The notes below the pieces were generated by a model, which saw nothing but the letters and a program-made list of their open reading frames with translations, had not been told where the DNA came from and searched no databases. Position numbers and translations under genes: made by a program. DNA of 64,000 nucleotides from Saccharopolyspora aridisoli (GTDB lineage Bacteria; Actinomycetota; Actinomycetes; Mycobacteriales; Pseudonocardiaceae). The DNA lies in assembly GCF_004348445.1 (NCBI RefSeq), contig NZ_SMKV01000002.1, forward strand, positions 186,001-250,000, given 5' to 3'. Positions 9,702 through 18,649 of this stretch are shown piece by piece. Each line of letters opens with the position of its first letter. Position 1 is the first letter of the stretch.

Positions 9702-10484
9702 GTGGGTGACAGCAGTGACGTGCCCGCGCTGCGGCGCGGGTTGGCGATCTTGCGGGCGCTGGCAGGGCGGGCCGGCCCGGTGTCGGCGGGCGTGCTGGCG
9801 CGCGAGCTGGGCTTGCCGAGGTCGACGACGTATCACTTGTTGGCGGAGCTGGTGGCGGGCGGTTTCGTGGTGCACCTGCCGGAGGAGCGCCGCTACGGGC
9901 TGGGTGTCGCGGCGTTCGAGCTGGGTTCGGCCTACTTGCGGCACGATCCGCTCGAACGGTTGGCGGGCCCGGTCCTGCGGCGGTTGGTGGACCGGGTGGG
10001 GCGCGCCGCGCAGTTGGGGGTGCTGCACGGGGCCGAACTCCTCTACTTGCTCAAGGAGCGACCTTCACGACCGCAAACACTGGTCACCGACGTCGGTGTC
10101 CGGTTGCCCGCTCAGCTCCCGGCGTCGGGGCGGGCGATGCTGGCGCACCTCCCGGCGGCGCAGGTGCGCGCGATGTTCCCTTCCAGCGAGCGCTTCGTGC
10201 TGCGCACGGGTCGGGGCCCTCGCAACCTGCCGGAGCTGCGCCGGTTGCTGGCCGAGGAACGCCGCCGGGGGTGGGCGGTGGAGGACGGTGTCGTCACGCC
10301 CGGGTTCGCCTCGGTCGCGTGCCCGGTTTTCGACCACACGGCCCGGCCGATCGCCGCCATCGGGGTCACCTTTCGCCATTCCTGCGAGGGCGCCGGGTGC
10401 GGCGAGACCTGGCCTGGGTTGGCTGCCGACGTCGGTGAGGCCGCCGCCGAGCTCACCGGACGGATCAGCGGCCGCAGCGCTTGA
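9702..10484 (+). CDS. IclR-family regulator of the hut operon
   Basis: 260 residues from a GTG at 9702 (VGDSSDVPALRRG); an in-frame ATG at 9666 would place the start inside the operator. The N-terminal winged helix (LARELGLPRSTTYHLLAELVAGGFV, read in parts) is followed by the IclR ligand domain, with GLGVAAFELGSAYLRHDPL and a C-terminal effector pocket around ASVACPVFDHTARPIAAIG. Position opposite hutH makes it the likely local regulator, with urocanate or histidine as effector (inferred). Confidence 0.88.
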   Translation: MGDSSDVPALRRGLAILRALAGRAGPVSAGVLARELGLPRSTTYHLLAELVAGGFVVHLPEERRYGLGVAAFELGSAYLRHDPLERLAGPVLRRLVDRVGRAAQLGVLHGAELLYLLKERPSRPQTLVTDVGVRLPAQLPASGRAMLAHLPAAQVRAMFPSSERFVLRTGRGPRNLPELRRLLAEERRRGWAVEDGVVTPGFASVACPVFDHTARPIAAIGVTFRHSCEGAGCGETWPGLAADVGEAAAELTGRISGRSA

Positions 10485-10511
10485 CCGGCCGCCGCTGGGG
10501 AGGCCGGTCAA
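10481..10511. terminator. Bidirectional hairpin between the IclR gene and the transporter operon
   Basis: Arms TTGACCGGCC (10481-10490) and GGCCGGTCAA (10502-10511) form a perfect 10-bp stem with an 11-nt loop. It overlaps the IclR stop codon and lies just before the stop of the convergent binding-protein gene. Confidence 0.7.
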
Positions 10512-10516
10512 GGCGG

Positions 10517-11392
10517 TCAGAGACCAGCGGTGGCGATGAATTCCTTGGCGACGTCGGCGGGATTGGCCTTGTCCACTTCGAGCCGCTTGTTGAGCTCGGT
10601 GAGCTCTTCGGTGGTCAGCGCTTCGGAGACCTTGTTGACGGCCTCGACCTGGGGCGGGGTCAACTTGCCCTTGCCCGCGAGGGGGACGACGTTCTGTGCC
10701 GGGAACATGTTCTTCGGGTCGTCGAGCTTGACCAGGTCGTTGGTGGTGATCTGCGACGAGGTGGTGAACAGGTTCGCGGCTTGGATCTCGCCCGAGGTGA
10801 GTGCGTTGACGGTGATCGTGCCGGCTTCGACGCTGCGGATCTCCTTGAAGGTGCAGCCGTAGTCCTGCGCGATCTTGGCCTCCCACCGCGACTTCCACTC
10901 GGCGGGGGCTCCGAGGACGATGTCGCGGCAGCGCGGTCCGAGATCGGCCATCGAGCGCAGACCGGTGTCGGCGGTGGCCTTCGTGACGGTGAGGACGTCG
11001 GAGTCCTCGGCCGGGGACTGGTCGAGGAGTTCCATGTCGTTGCCGACCTTGCCGCGCAGCTGGTCGTAGACCTGCTGCGACTCCGTGGCGCTGGAGGCAG
11101 GGTCGAGGAATTCCAGCAGGTTGCCGGTGTATTCGGGCACGAGCGTGAGTTCACCGTTGCGGACGGCGTTGACGTAGAACTCGCGGGCGCCGATGCGGGG
11201 TTTCGTCTGCACGTCGGCTCCGGTGGTCTTGAGCGCCTCGGCGTAGACGTGCATCAGCAGCTCGCTCTCGGCGAAGTCCGCAGAACCGATCACCACTTGC
11301 CCGCTCTGGGCCTTTCCGGCTTCCAGCGGGTCTTGCGAGCCGCAACCGGCCAGCACCAGTGCCGCAGCGGCGAGCGCCAGCAGTCGTCTCAT
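10517..11392 (-). CDS. Osmoprotectant (glycine betaine/choline) ABC transporter, binding lipoprotein
   Basis: 291 residues. The signal peptide ends in a lipobox (LVLAGC), so it is a membrane-anchored lipoprotein. The fold matches OpuAC/OpuCC-type binding proteins (VVIGSADFAESELLMHVYAEAL; LVPEYTGNLLEFLDP). It is the last gene of a four-gene operon; its start overlaps the stop of the upstream permease (ATGA). Ligand is inferred as a quaternary amine osmolyte. Confidence 0.9.
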   Translation of the reverse strand: MRRLLALAAAALVLAGCGSQDPLEAGKAQSGQVVIGSADFAESELLMHVYAEALKTTGADVQTKPRIGAREFYVNAVRNGELTLVPEYTGNLLEFLDPASSATESQQVYDQLRGKVGNDMELLDQSPAEDSDVLTVTKATADTGLRSMADLGPRCRDIVLGAPAEWKSRWEAKIAQDYGCTFKEIRSVEAGTITVNALTSGEIQAANLFTTSSQITTNDLVKLDDPKNMFPAQNVVPLAGKGKLTPPQVEAVNKVSEALTTEELTELNKRLEVDKANPADVAKEFIATAGL

Positions 11393-12072
11393 CGATCGTT
11401 ACCTCCTCGTCGGGCGGCCAGGACCAGACCGCGCGGCACCACCAACCGGGTCAGCCCGGCCAACACCACGTCGAGCAGGACCGCCAGGGCCGCGATGACG
11501 ATCGCGGCCGAAGCCATCTGCGCGTAGTCGCTGATCTTCAAGCCGTCGAGCAGGATTCGCCCGAGCCCGCCCAGGCCGACGTAGGCCGCGACGGCGGCGG
11601 TGGCCACGACCTGCAACATCGCGCTGCGAATGCCGCCGAGCACCAGCGGGAGCGCGGTCGGCAGCTCGACCTGCCACAGCACCTGGATCGGTCGCATGCC
11701 CATTGCCTTGGCCGCGTCGACGGCGTCGGCGGGGGCGTTGCGAACGCCCGCGTAGGCGCCGGAGAGGATCGCCGGGATCGCGAGGATCACCAGGCCGGCG
11801 AGCGCAGGTGCCACTCCGAGGCCGAAGCCCAGCACCAGCAGCGTGACCACGCCGAGGGTGGGCAGCGCCCGCATCGCGTTGCTGAACCCCACCAGCAGCA
11901 CCGAACCCCGGCCGGTGTGTCCGATGTAGACGCCGAGCGGGACGGCGATGAGCGCGGCGACGAGGACCGACAGCACGCAGTAGTAGAGGTGCAGCAGCGT
12001 CTGCGCGGAGATCCCGCCTGGTCCGCTCCAGTGCGCGGGGTCGCCGAGCCACGCGATCAGATCGCCGATCAT
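11389..12072 (-). CDS. Osmoprotectant ABC transporter permease (second)
   Basis: 227 residues, MIGDLIAWLGDPAHW start, about six membrane segments. The coupling loop GMRPIQVLWQVELPTALPLVLGGIRSA is typical of OpuCB/OpuCD permeases (quoted in part: VELPTALPLVLGG). Starts in an ATGA overlap with the preceding permease gene and ends in an overlap with the binding-protein gene. The paired permeases and separate lipoprotein fit the OpuC/OsmVWXY layout. Confidence 0.9.
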   Translation of the reverse strand: MIGDLIAWLGDPAHWSGPGGISAQTLLHLYYCVLSVLVAALIAVPLGVYIGHTGRGSVLLVGFSNAMRALPTLGVVTLLVLGFGLGVAPALAGLVILAIPAILSGAYAGVRNAPADAVDAAKAMGMRPIQVLWQVELPTALPLVLGGIRSAMLQVVATAAVAAYVGLGGLGRILLDGLKISDYAQMASAAIVIAALAVLLDVVLAGLTRLVVPRGLVLAARRGGNDR

Positions 12073-12710
12073 CGGCGCGCCCACGGGGTCGCGAGCCGCC
12101 ACAGCAGTACCAGCAACAGGTCCACCACCAGTGCGAGCAGCAGGGTCAGCACGATGCCGATGATGATCTGCTGCGGGTAGTCGCGTTGGAACCCGTCGGT
12201 GAACAGCCTGCCCAGCCCACCGATTCCGACGAGCGCACCCACGCTGACCAGGCTGATGTTGCTCACCGATGCCACCCGCACGGCGGCGGCCAGCACTGGC
12301 ACCGCCAAGGGGAGTTCGACCGCGAACAGCCGCCGGCCCGGGCGGTATCCGATGGCGGTCGCGGCGGCGACGATGTGCCCGGGCACGGAGTCCAGCGCGT
12401 CGCGGACCGGTCCCACCAGCAGCGCCGCCGTGTAGAGGGTCAGCGCGATGATCACGTTGAGCGGCGACAGCAGTGGGGTTCCCATCAGGCCGGGGAGGAT
12501 CACGAACAACGCCAGGGATGGAATGGTGTAGAAGACGTTCGCGGTGTTCTGCAGGGCACCGCGCAGCCATCGGACGCGTTGGGCGAGGCGTCCCAGCGGG
12601 AGTGCCAGCAGAACTCCGAGCAGCAACGGGAGCAGCGACAGGTAGAGGTGTTCGGCGAGCTGGGTGGCCACCAGTTCGCGGTTGCTCGGGGAGCTGAAGA
12701 AGTCGATCAC
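12069..12710 (-). CDS. Osmoprotectant ABC transporter permease (first)
   Basis: 213 residues, about six membrane segments. The ABC-permease coupling motif is in YRPGRRLFAVELPLAVPVL. It overlaps the ATPase gene upstream and the second permease downstream by 4 bp each. It forms the membrane channel together with the other permease. Confidence 0.9.
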   Translation of the reverse strand: MIDFFSSPSNRELVATQLAEHLYLSLLPLLLGVLLALPLGRLAQRVRWLRGALQNTANVFYTIPSLALFVILPGLMGTPLLSPLNVIIALTLYTAALLVGPVRDALDSVPGHIVAAATAIGYRPGRRLFAVELPLAVPVLAAAVRVASVSNISLVSVGALVGIGGLGRLFTDGFQRDYPQQIIIGIVLTLLLALVVDLLLVLLWRLATPWARR

Positions 12711-13789
12711 GTCGCCGCCCGGTGCTCATCCAGCAACGACAGCACCTCGTCGGCCGTGACGACGCCGACCGCGCCACCGTCGGCGTTGACGACGACGCCC
12801 AGACCGGACGGCGCGGACAGAGCGGCGTCCAGAGCGCCACGGAGGTTCCCGTGCTCCACGTGGAGCGAACCGCCGGCCACGAGGGTGTGCTCTGCGAGGT
12901 CGCCGTCGGAGTCGGTGCCCGGGGGCAGCCAGCCGCGTGGACGGTCACCTTCATCGACCGCCAGCCGCCACTGGTCGGTGGAGGGGACCCTTTCTCCCAA
13001 CCGGACCGTCGGGACGGGTTTCGGACGCAGGCGCGCGGAGTCCACGAAGGACAGCCGGCGGTAACCGCGGTCGCGGCCGACGAAGGACGTCACGAAGTCG
13101 TCGGCGGGTGAGGACAGCAAGTCGTCGGGCGGCGCGCACTGGGCGAGGTGACCGCCTTGGCGCAGGACGGCGACCTTCTCGCCGAGCTTGATGGCCTCGT
13201 CGATGTCGTGGGTGACGAACAGGACGGTCTTGTCCAGCTCGTCCTGCAGGCGCAGCAACTCGTCCTGGAGGCCTTCGCGGACGACCGGGTCGACGGCGCT
13301 GAAGGGCTCGTCCATCAGCAGCACGGGCGGGTCAGCGGCCAGCGCTCGCGCCACTCCGACTCGTTGCTGCTGACCGCCGGAGAGCTGCGCCGGGTACCGC
13401 TTGCCCAGGTCCGCGGGAAGGCCGACGAGGTCCAGGAGCTCGCTGGAGTGCTCGCGCGCGGCGCGGCGGGTCTTCCCGGCCAGCATCGGGACGGTGGCGA
13501 TGTTGTCCAGCACGGTTCGGTGCGGGAACAGTCCTGCCTGCTGGATGACGTAGCCGATGCCGCGGCGCAGCTGCGCCGGGTCGCGGTCGCGCACGTCGGT
13601 GCCGTCGACGGAGACGGTGCCCGAGGAGGGGTCGATCATGCGGTTGACCATCCGCATGAGGGTGGTCTTGCCGCAGCCGGAAGGCCCCACCAGCACGGTG
13701 ATCGTCCCCGTCTCGACGGACAGGCTGAGCTCCTCCACGGCGACGGTGCCGTTCGGGTACTGCTTGCGGACGGACTGGAACTCGATCAA
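12707..13789 (-). CDS. Osmoprotectant ABC transporter ATP-binding protein with CBS region
   Basis: 360 residues from TTG 13789 (LIEFQSVRKQYPNG), preceded by a strong GAGAGGGGG ribosome site; the longer open frame upstream is not needed. Walker A GPSGCGKTT, signature LSGGQQQRVGVARAL and Walker B VLLMDEPFSAVDP are intact. After about residue 240 the sequence resembles paired CBS modules (VGVVTADEVLSLLDEH at the end), which in OpuA-type ATPases sense ionic strength or nucleotides. First gene of the operon. Confidence 0.92.
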   Translation of the reverse strand: MIEFQSVRKQYPNGTVAVEELSLSVETGTITVLVGPSGCGKTTLMRMVNRMIDPSSGTVSVDGTDVRDRDPAQLRRGIGYVIQQAGLFPHRTVLDNIATVPMLAGKTRRAAREHSSELLDLVGLPADLGKRYPAQLSGGQQQRVGVARALAADPPVLLMDEPFSAVDPVVREGLQDELLRLQDELDKTVLFVTHDIDEAIKLGEKVAVLRQGGHLAQCAPPDDLLSSPADDFVTSFVGRDRGYRRLSFVDSARLRPKPVPTVRLGERVPSTDQWRLAVDEGDRPRGWLPPGTDSDGDLAEHTLVAGGSLHVEHGNLRGALDAALSAPSGLGVVVNADGGAVGVVTADEVLSLLDEHRAAT

Positions 13790-13974
13790 CCGAGCCCCCT
13801 CTCGCGCGGACCCCCGAACCCGGCCGACCCTAGCCGGATGGTTCCCTTCCCGCGCTCGACTGAGACCGACGCGTGATCTGCTCCCATCATGCGAACCGCA
13901 GGGCGATGAGCCATCGACTGTGACACGAACGCGACCGTCGAGGGTTTCTCGCACCGATTAAGCTGGGCGATCCC

Positions 13975-15513
13975 ATGGACAACGCCCAGCCACCCACTCC
14001 GATCGAAGCCGTTCGAGCGCTCCACGCCGAGCACGGCCTCCTCGGCCACCACGTTTGCCGCGTGCTGGCCGAACTCGTCTCAGGCCCGCGCTCGTTGGAC
14101 GAGCTGATCAGGCGAACCGGGGTGTCGCGCCGGACGGTCGAGCAGGTGCTCACCGCAGTCGGTGACGACCTCGACGAAGGCGGTGCCCACCGCATCAAGG
14201 ACTCCCTCCTCTCGCTCTACCGGCAGGAGTGGTCCCTCGTCGACACCTCGTCGGTAGAGGACATCGAGGCAGGGCTCGACACCGAGGCGTTGGAGGCGAT
14301 GCGGGGTTTCGTCGCCTCCGGGCCTCGCCCGGAGGCGGCGCTGGACCACGTCACCGCGACTCCGGAGACCGCTCTGCGCCGCGCGACGTGGCTGCGCGAC
14401 AACTACGACCTCGACGGCAAGAATGTCCTGTGCCTGGGCGATCACGACCTGACGTCGTTGGCGCTGTCGCTGGTGGCGCCGTCTGCGCAGGTGCGCGTCG
14501 TGGACCTGGACGAGCGCATCCTCCGCCACATCGACACCGTCGCGGCCGAGCGCGGGTTCACCATCGGCACCACGCACGCCGACCTGCGCTTCGGGTTGCC
14601 GCCGGCGGTGGAGGGCTGGGCTGACGCGGTGTTCACCGACCCGCCCTACACCCCGGAGGGCATCGGTTTGTTCTCCACCAGGGCCGCTGAGTGCCTGGCT
14701 CCGGGGCACAGCCGGATGTTCCTGGCCTACGGCTACAGCCCGCGCACCCCGGCTCTGGGGTTGAAGGTCCAGCAGGAGCTGCTGCGACTGGGCTTCGCGT
14801 TCGAAGCGATCCTCCCGCAATTCAACCGCTACTACGGCGCACAGGCCATCGGCAGCGCGAGCGACCTGTACGTGTGCCAGCCGACCTCGCACACCCGGAA
14901 GTTGGCGCTCCGCCAGGACCAGGCGATCTACACGCACGGCCCGCAGTCGGTGGAGGCTTCGGGTGAGGTTCCGGCGGCGTTGCCCGAGGCGGTTGCCGAG
15001 CGGCTCGGCGCCCCGGTCACCGAGTTGCGCCGGGCGAGCTGGACTCGTCCGGTGCGCCAGAGCGCAGCGGCGGCCTTCGACCTCCGCGCCGATCCGGGGC
15101 CGTGGCTGCTGCGGATGCTGTTGGCGTGCAGCGCCCAGAAGGTGGCCTTCGTGGTGGCCAACAACCATCCCGACATCACCAGCGAACGCGCCCAGTCAGA
15201 GCTGCGCGACCTGGTCGCGGCCAAGTACCGGTTGAAGCTGCACCGCAGCACCCCGGACGGCAAGCACGCGATCGTGGTCGCCGAACGCGCGGGAACCGGG
15301 TCCGCCATCGATTTCGTGCTGCAGCGCGCTCACGGCAAGCTGGGCAACATCTGGCGGGAAGCTCTCATCGCGCAGCGCGGGGACCTCACCAAGCGCCAGG
15401 CGCGGGAGGAGGTCGCCGAACTCGCACCACACCCCGACGACCTGGAGTTGCGGTTGATCGACCTGCCGCGCCACCGGATCGCCGACGTGCTGCGGGCGAT
15501 CACGGGACGGTGA
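13975..15513 (+). CDS. N4-bis(aminopropyl)spermidine synthase-like protein with extra C-terminal region
   Basis: 512 residues. A winged-helix-like N-terminus (DELIRRTGVSRRTVEQVLTAV) precedes a Rossmann core with NVLCLGDHDLTSLALSL and the catalytic-type motif FTDPPYTPEG, both hallmarks of the BpsA family. That family transfers aminopropyl groups from decarboxylated SAM to spermidine to build branched polyamines in thermophiles. Typical BpsA is about 350 residues. Here a further 150 or so residues follow (ACSAQKVAFVVANNHPDIT to the end). No polyamine genes lie nearby, so the substrate here is uncertain. Confidence 0.75.
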   Translation: MDNAQPPTPIEAVRALHAEHGLLGHHVCRVLAELVSGPRSLDELIRRTGVSRRTVEQVLTAVGDDLDEGGAHRIKDSLLSLYRQEWSLVDTSSVEDIEAGLDTEALEAMRGFVASGPRPEAALDHVTATPETALRRATWLRDNYDLDGKNVLCLGDHDLTSLALSLVAPSAQVRVVDLDERILRHIDTVAAERGFTIGTTHADLRFGLPPAVEGWADAVFTDPPYTPEGIGLFSTRAAECLAPGHSRMFLAYGYSPRTPALGLKVQQELLRLGFAFEAILPQFNRYYGAQAIGSASDLYVCQPTSHTRKLALRQDQAIYTHGPQSVEASGEVPAALPEAVAERLGAPVTELRRASWTRPVRQSAAAAFDLRADPGPWLLRMLLACSAQKVAFVVANNHPDITSERAQSELRDLVAAKYRLKLHRSTPDGKHAIVVAERAGTGSAIDFVLQRAHGKLGNIWREALIAQRGDLTKRQAREEVAELAPHPDDLELRLIDLPRHRIADVLRAITGR

Positions 15514-18316
15514 GGGGCCCGCTCGCCAGCATTTCGCGGAACTTCGGCGCGGGCACGGCGCCGGAGAACAACCAGCCTTGGTAGGACTCGACGCCGATAC
15601 CGCGGAGCAGCCGGAACTGGGTGGCGTCCTCGACGCCTTCGGCGACGCACTGCCGGTCCATCGCGTAGGCCATGTCGACGACGGCGCGAGCGACCGCGAA
15701 GTCCGAGGCGTCTCCGCCGACTCCGGCGACGAACCGCCGGTCGACCTTGATGATCTGCGCGGGCAGGTCCTTGAGCCGGGCCAGCGACGAGTAGCCGGTG
15801 CCGAAGTCGTCGACGGCGAACCGCACGCCGCGGGAGACGAGTTCGCCCATCTCGTGCCGGGTGCGGGAGGGCAGGTCGACCAGCGAGGTCTCCACCAGTT
15901 CCAGGATCACCCGGTCCCAGGAGATGCCGGTTCCAGCGACGATGTCGGCGACGGAGTCGACGAAGTCTGGGCCGCCGGGCACCAGGCCTGCGAGGTTCAC
16001 GGCGATGCTGACGGGGCGGCCGTTGCGGACCGGCCAGGACGTCGCTTCGCGCAGCGCGGTGCGCAGGACCCAGCGGTCGAGTTCGCGCAGGAGGTCCCCT
16101 TGTTCGGCCACCGGGAGGAACGCGTCGGGGGACAGCATCCCGCGTTCGGGGTGCGGCCAGCGGATCAACGCCTCGGCGCTGACGACGGTGCCTTCCGCGT
16201 CGACGACGGGCTGGTAGTGCAGGGCGAGCCCGTCGTTGCTGAGCGCTTCGCGGAGCTGGCCTTCCAGGTGCAGCTGGCGGTCGGCGGCGGCCATCAGGGC
16301 CGGGCTGGCCAGTGAGACCTTACCGGTGCCGCGCCGCTTCGCTTCGAACATGGCCGCGTCGGCGAAGCGCAGCAGGTCTTCGCCGCCCGAGCTGGAACCG
16401 TTGGGCACGGCCGCGCCGATCGAGGAGGAGACCCGGACCAGCTGGCCGTGCACGGGTACGGCGGTGCGCAGCAGCGCCGACACACGGGTGGCGAGCTGGT
16501 CGACACCGCCGCTGGCTTCGACGTCGGAGCAGATGATGACGAACTCGTCGCCGGAGAGCCGTGCCGCCGTGCACTCCACGGGAAGGCCGCCTTCGAGGCG
16601 CCGTGCCAGGGCCACCAAGAGTTCGTCGCCCGCGTCATGACCGAGCGAGTCGTTGACCCGCTTGAAGTTGTCGATGTCGCAGAACAGCACCGCGATGCCG
16701 GGTGAGTCGGCCCGGCCCAGGAGCCTGCTGAGCAGTTCCTTGACGGCGGTGCGGTTGGGCAGCCCGGTCAGGTCGTCGTGGGTGGCCTGGTAGCGCAGGG
16801 CTTCGGCGGCGCGCCGGCGTTCGGTGATGTCCTGGAACACCACGAGCCAGAACTCGGTTCCGTCGTCCTGCACCGAGGTGGAGGTGTGCAGCTCGCAGTA
16901 GACGGGTTCGCCGTCGGCGCGCACCATGACGCGTTGCGGTGCGCGGCGGCGGATCCCGGCGTGCTCGTCGGGCGCGGGCAGGTTCGGATTTGCCTCTTCG
17001 GGGTGGGTGATGTCGCGGATGCTGAGCCCGCGCATCTGGTCGAGCCGGTGGCCGAGCAGGTCGCAGAGGGCTTCGTTGGCGTTGACGATGCGTTCCGAGT
17101 GGTCGAACAGCCCGATGCCGACCGGCGTGATGTTGACGAGGTCGGAGAAGCGCTGGCTGGAGCGTTCCATGCGGGTGACCACGGCCCGCTGCTCGGTGAC
17201 GTCCTGCACGGTGCCGACGAAGAGGTCCCTGCCGTCGGCGTCGACGATCTTGGTGCCGTGGATCCGCAGAATGCGGGTGGTGTCGCCGTTGCGCAGGTAG
17301 CGGTGCTCGATCTCGACGGGTGCGCCGCGTTCGACCAGCGGCCGCCACGCCTGGCGGACCCAATTGCGGTCGTCGGGGTGGACGTGGTCGAGGTAGCGGT
17401 CGAAGGTTCCGGTGGTGGAGACGGGCTGGCCGAGGATTTCGTAGAGCATGCTCGACAGCCGCATGACGTTGGTGCGCGGATCGACTTCCCAGGTGCCGAG
17501 CCGGGCGATGCGTTGGGCGTCTTGCAGCCGCCGGCGCTCGTCGCGCAGCTGCCGTTCGAGGGCCCGGTGTTCGGTGACGTCCTGCACGGTGCCCTGGACT
17601 CGCACGATCTGGCCTGCGCGGTCGTACTCGGCGCGCCCGGTGCACAGGAAGACGCGGGTGCCGTGCAGGTTGCGCAGTTCGGCTTCGAGCAGTTCGCCCT
17701 CGGCGGCGGTGAGCACGTCGGTGTAGAACTGCGCGGCGCGTTCGCGGTCGTCGGGGTGGGTGGTGGAGATCATCGCCGTGACGTCGTCGGCGTGGTCGGC
17801 CCCGCCCGCTCCGAGGAAATCGGCGAGCAGCGGGCTGCGGTAGATCTTGCCGGTGTCGGGGTAGTAGACCCAGCTGGCGACCTTGGCGAGCCTCTGAGCG
17901 TCGATGAGCCAGTAGCGCTCTTCGGAGTCGCGCGGCCCGACCTCGGTGCCGGGTTCGCCATCGGCGAGGTCGGAGACGTCGACGAGCAGGGTGACCTGCA
18001 GCGTCGTGTCGTCGGGGTGCGGCCAGGTCTGGAGCCGCACGGGGGCGCGTCGCTGCGGACCGCGCAGCCAGGTCTCGCGGCCTTCGCGGTCGATGAGGTC
18101 GGCGAGCTGGTTGCCGACGAGGGCGCTCGGGTCGGCGTGGCCGGCCAGCTTGGCCGCATGCCCGGTGGCGGCGACGACCTGGCCGTCCTGGTTGCTCAGC
18201 AGTGCGGGGGCGTCCGGAAGCGCCACTCTCGGGACCTGCACGCTCGCTGGGGTGCCGGCCAGGCCGAGGCCCCCGGGTGCCGATGGCATCCGGGTCCGCT
18301 CGCTCCGCTCGGTCAA
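15500..18316 (-). CDS. PAS-GGDEF-EAL protein, cyclic-di-GMP turnover
   Basis: 938 residues from TTG 18316, which has a GGGAGGG ribosome site 6-7 nt upstream; GTG 18322 and ATG 18289 are alternatives, and longer starts run into non-coding-like sequence. At least three PAS sensor domains (about residues 60-480) precede a diguanylate cyclase domain with SGDEF near residue 588 and an EAL phosphodiesterase domain (AEALIRWPHP near 715, ELVETS, DDFGTGYSSL near 837). Both catalytic motifs look usable. No membrane segment is seen in this version, so a soluble sensor is likely. It converges on and slightly overlaps the BpsA-like gene. Confidence 0.93.
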   Translation of the reverse strand: MTERSERTRMPSAPGGLGLAGTPASVQVPRVALPDAPALLSNQDGQVVAATGHAAKLAGHADPSALVGNQLADLIDREGRETWLRGPQRRAPVRLQTWPHPDDTTLQVTLLVDVSDLADGEPGTEVGPRDSEERYWLIDAQRLAKVASWVYYPDTGKIYRSPLLADFLGAGGADHADDVTAMISTTHPDDRERAAQFYTDVLTAAEGELLEAELRNLHGTRVFLCTGRAEYDRAGQIVRVQGTVQDVTEHRALERQLRDERRRLQDAQRIARLGTWEVDPRTNVMRLSSMLYEILGQPVSTTGTFDRYLDHVHPDDRNWVRQAWRPLVERGAPVEIEHRYLRNGDTTRILRIHGTKIVDADGRDLFVGTVQDVTEQRAVVTRMERSSQRFSDLVNITPVGIGLFDHSERIVNANEALCDLLGHRLDQMRGLSIRDITHPEEANPNLPAPDEHAGIRRRAPQRVMVRADGEPVYCELHTSTSVQDDGTEFWLVVFQDITERRRAAEALRYQATHDDLTGLPNRTAVKELLSRLLGRADSPGIAVLFCDIDNFKRVNDSLGHDAGDELLVALARRLEGGLPVECTAARLSGDEFVIICSDVEASGGVDQLATRVSALLRTAVPVHGQLVRVSSSIGAAVPNGSSSGGEDLLRFADAAMFEAKRRGTGKVSLASPALMAAADRQLHLEGQLREALSNDGLALHYQPVVDAEGTVVSAEALIRWPHPERGMLSPDAFLPVAEQGDLLRELDRWVLRTALREATSWPVRNGRPVSIAVNLAGLVPGGPDFVDSVADIVAGTGISWDRVILELVETSLVDLPSRTRHEMGELVSRGVRFAVDDFGTGYSSLARLKDLPAQIIKVDRRFVAGVGGDASDFAVARAVVDMAYAMDRQCVAEGVEDATQFRLLRGIGVESYQGWLFSGAVPAPKFREMLASGPLTVP

Positions 18317-18649
18317 CAGCACCCCTCCCGCGTTGCAGCCGCAACGGCCGCCGATTACGGCCCCGATGACGAACCACCTAGTGATGCACACCACAACGAC
18401 TCGTATTGCTGACCCTACCGCTCTGCGCACGGTCGGTATCGCCATGGTGCTGGGCCCTGAGGCCAGTTCCCTGAAGAGGTGACAGCCTTTGCCCGACATG
18501 ATGACGCCGATTTCGAAATCTTCGTGAAGTCGATTTCCCGATGTCACCTACGAGTGGGGCCGGGAGAGCCCTTGAGGACTCTCCCGGCCCCACTCGACGC
18601 CGGTGTAGAACCTACCGCCGACCCATCGGCCTGCGACAGTGCTCGTTGA
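18317..18649. other. Gap between malic enzyme and the GGDEF-EAL gene
   Basis: No convincing gene. It holds the strong hairpin at 18552-18595. The rest is of lower GC than the genes around it and should contain the promoter of the GGDEF-EAL gene; no clear -35/-10 pair was seen. Confidence 0.5.
18552..18595 (-). terminator. Hairpin terminator after malic enzyme
   Basis: Perfect 17-bp arms (GAGTGGGGCCGGGAGAG and its complement) around a 10-nt loop, about 55 bp past the malic enzyme stop. There is no T-run, as is common in high-GC actinomycetes. Confidence 0.75.

Noticed and set aside
18323-18547. Upstream extension of the GGDEF-EAL protein, with a hydrophobic stretch
   Set aside because: Base composition there is unlike coding sequence and a well-placed ribosome site precedes TTG 18316.
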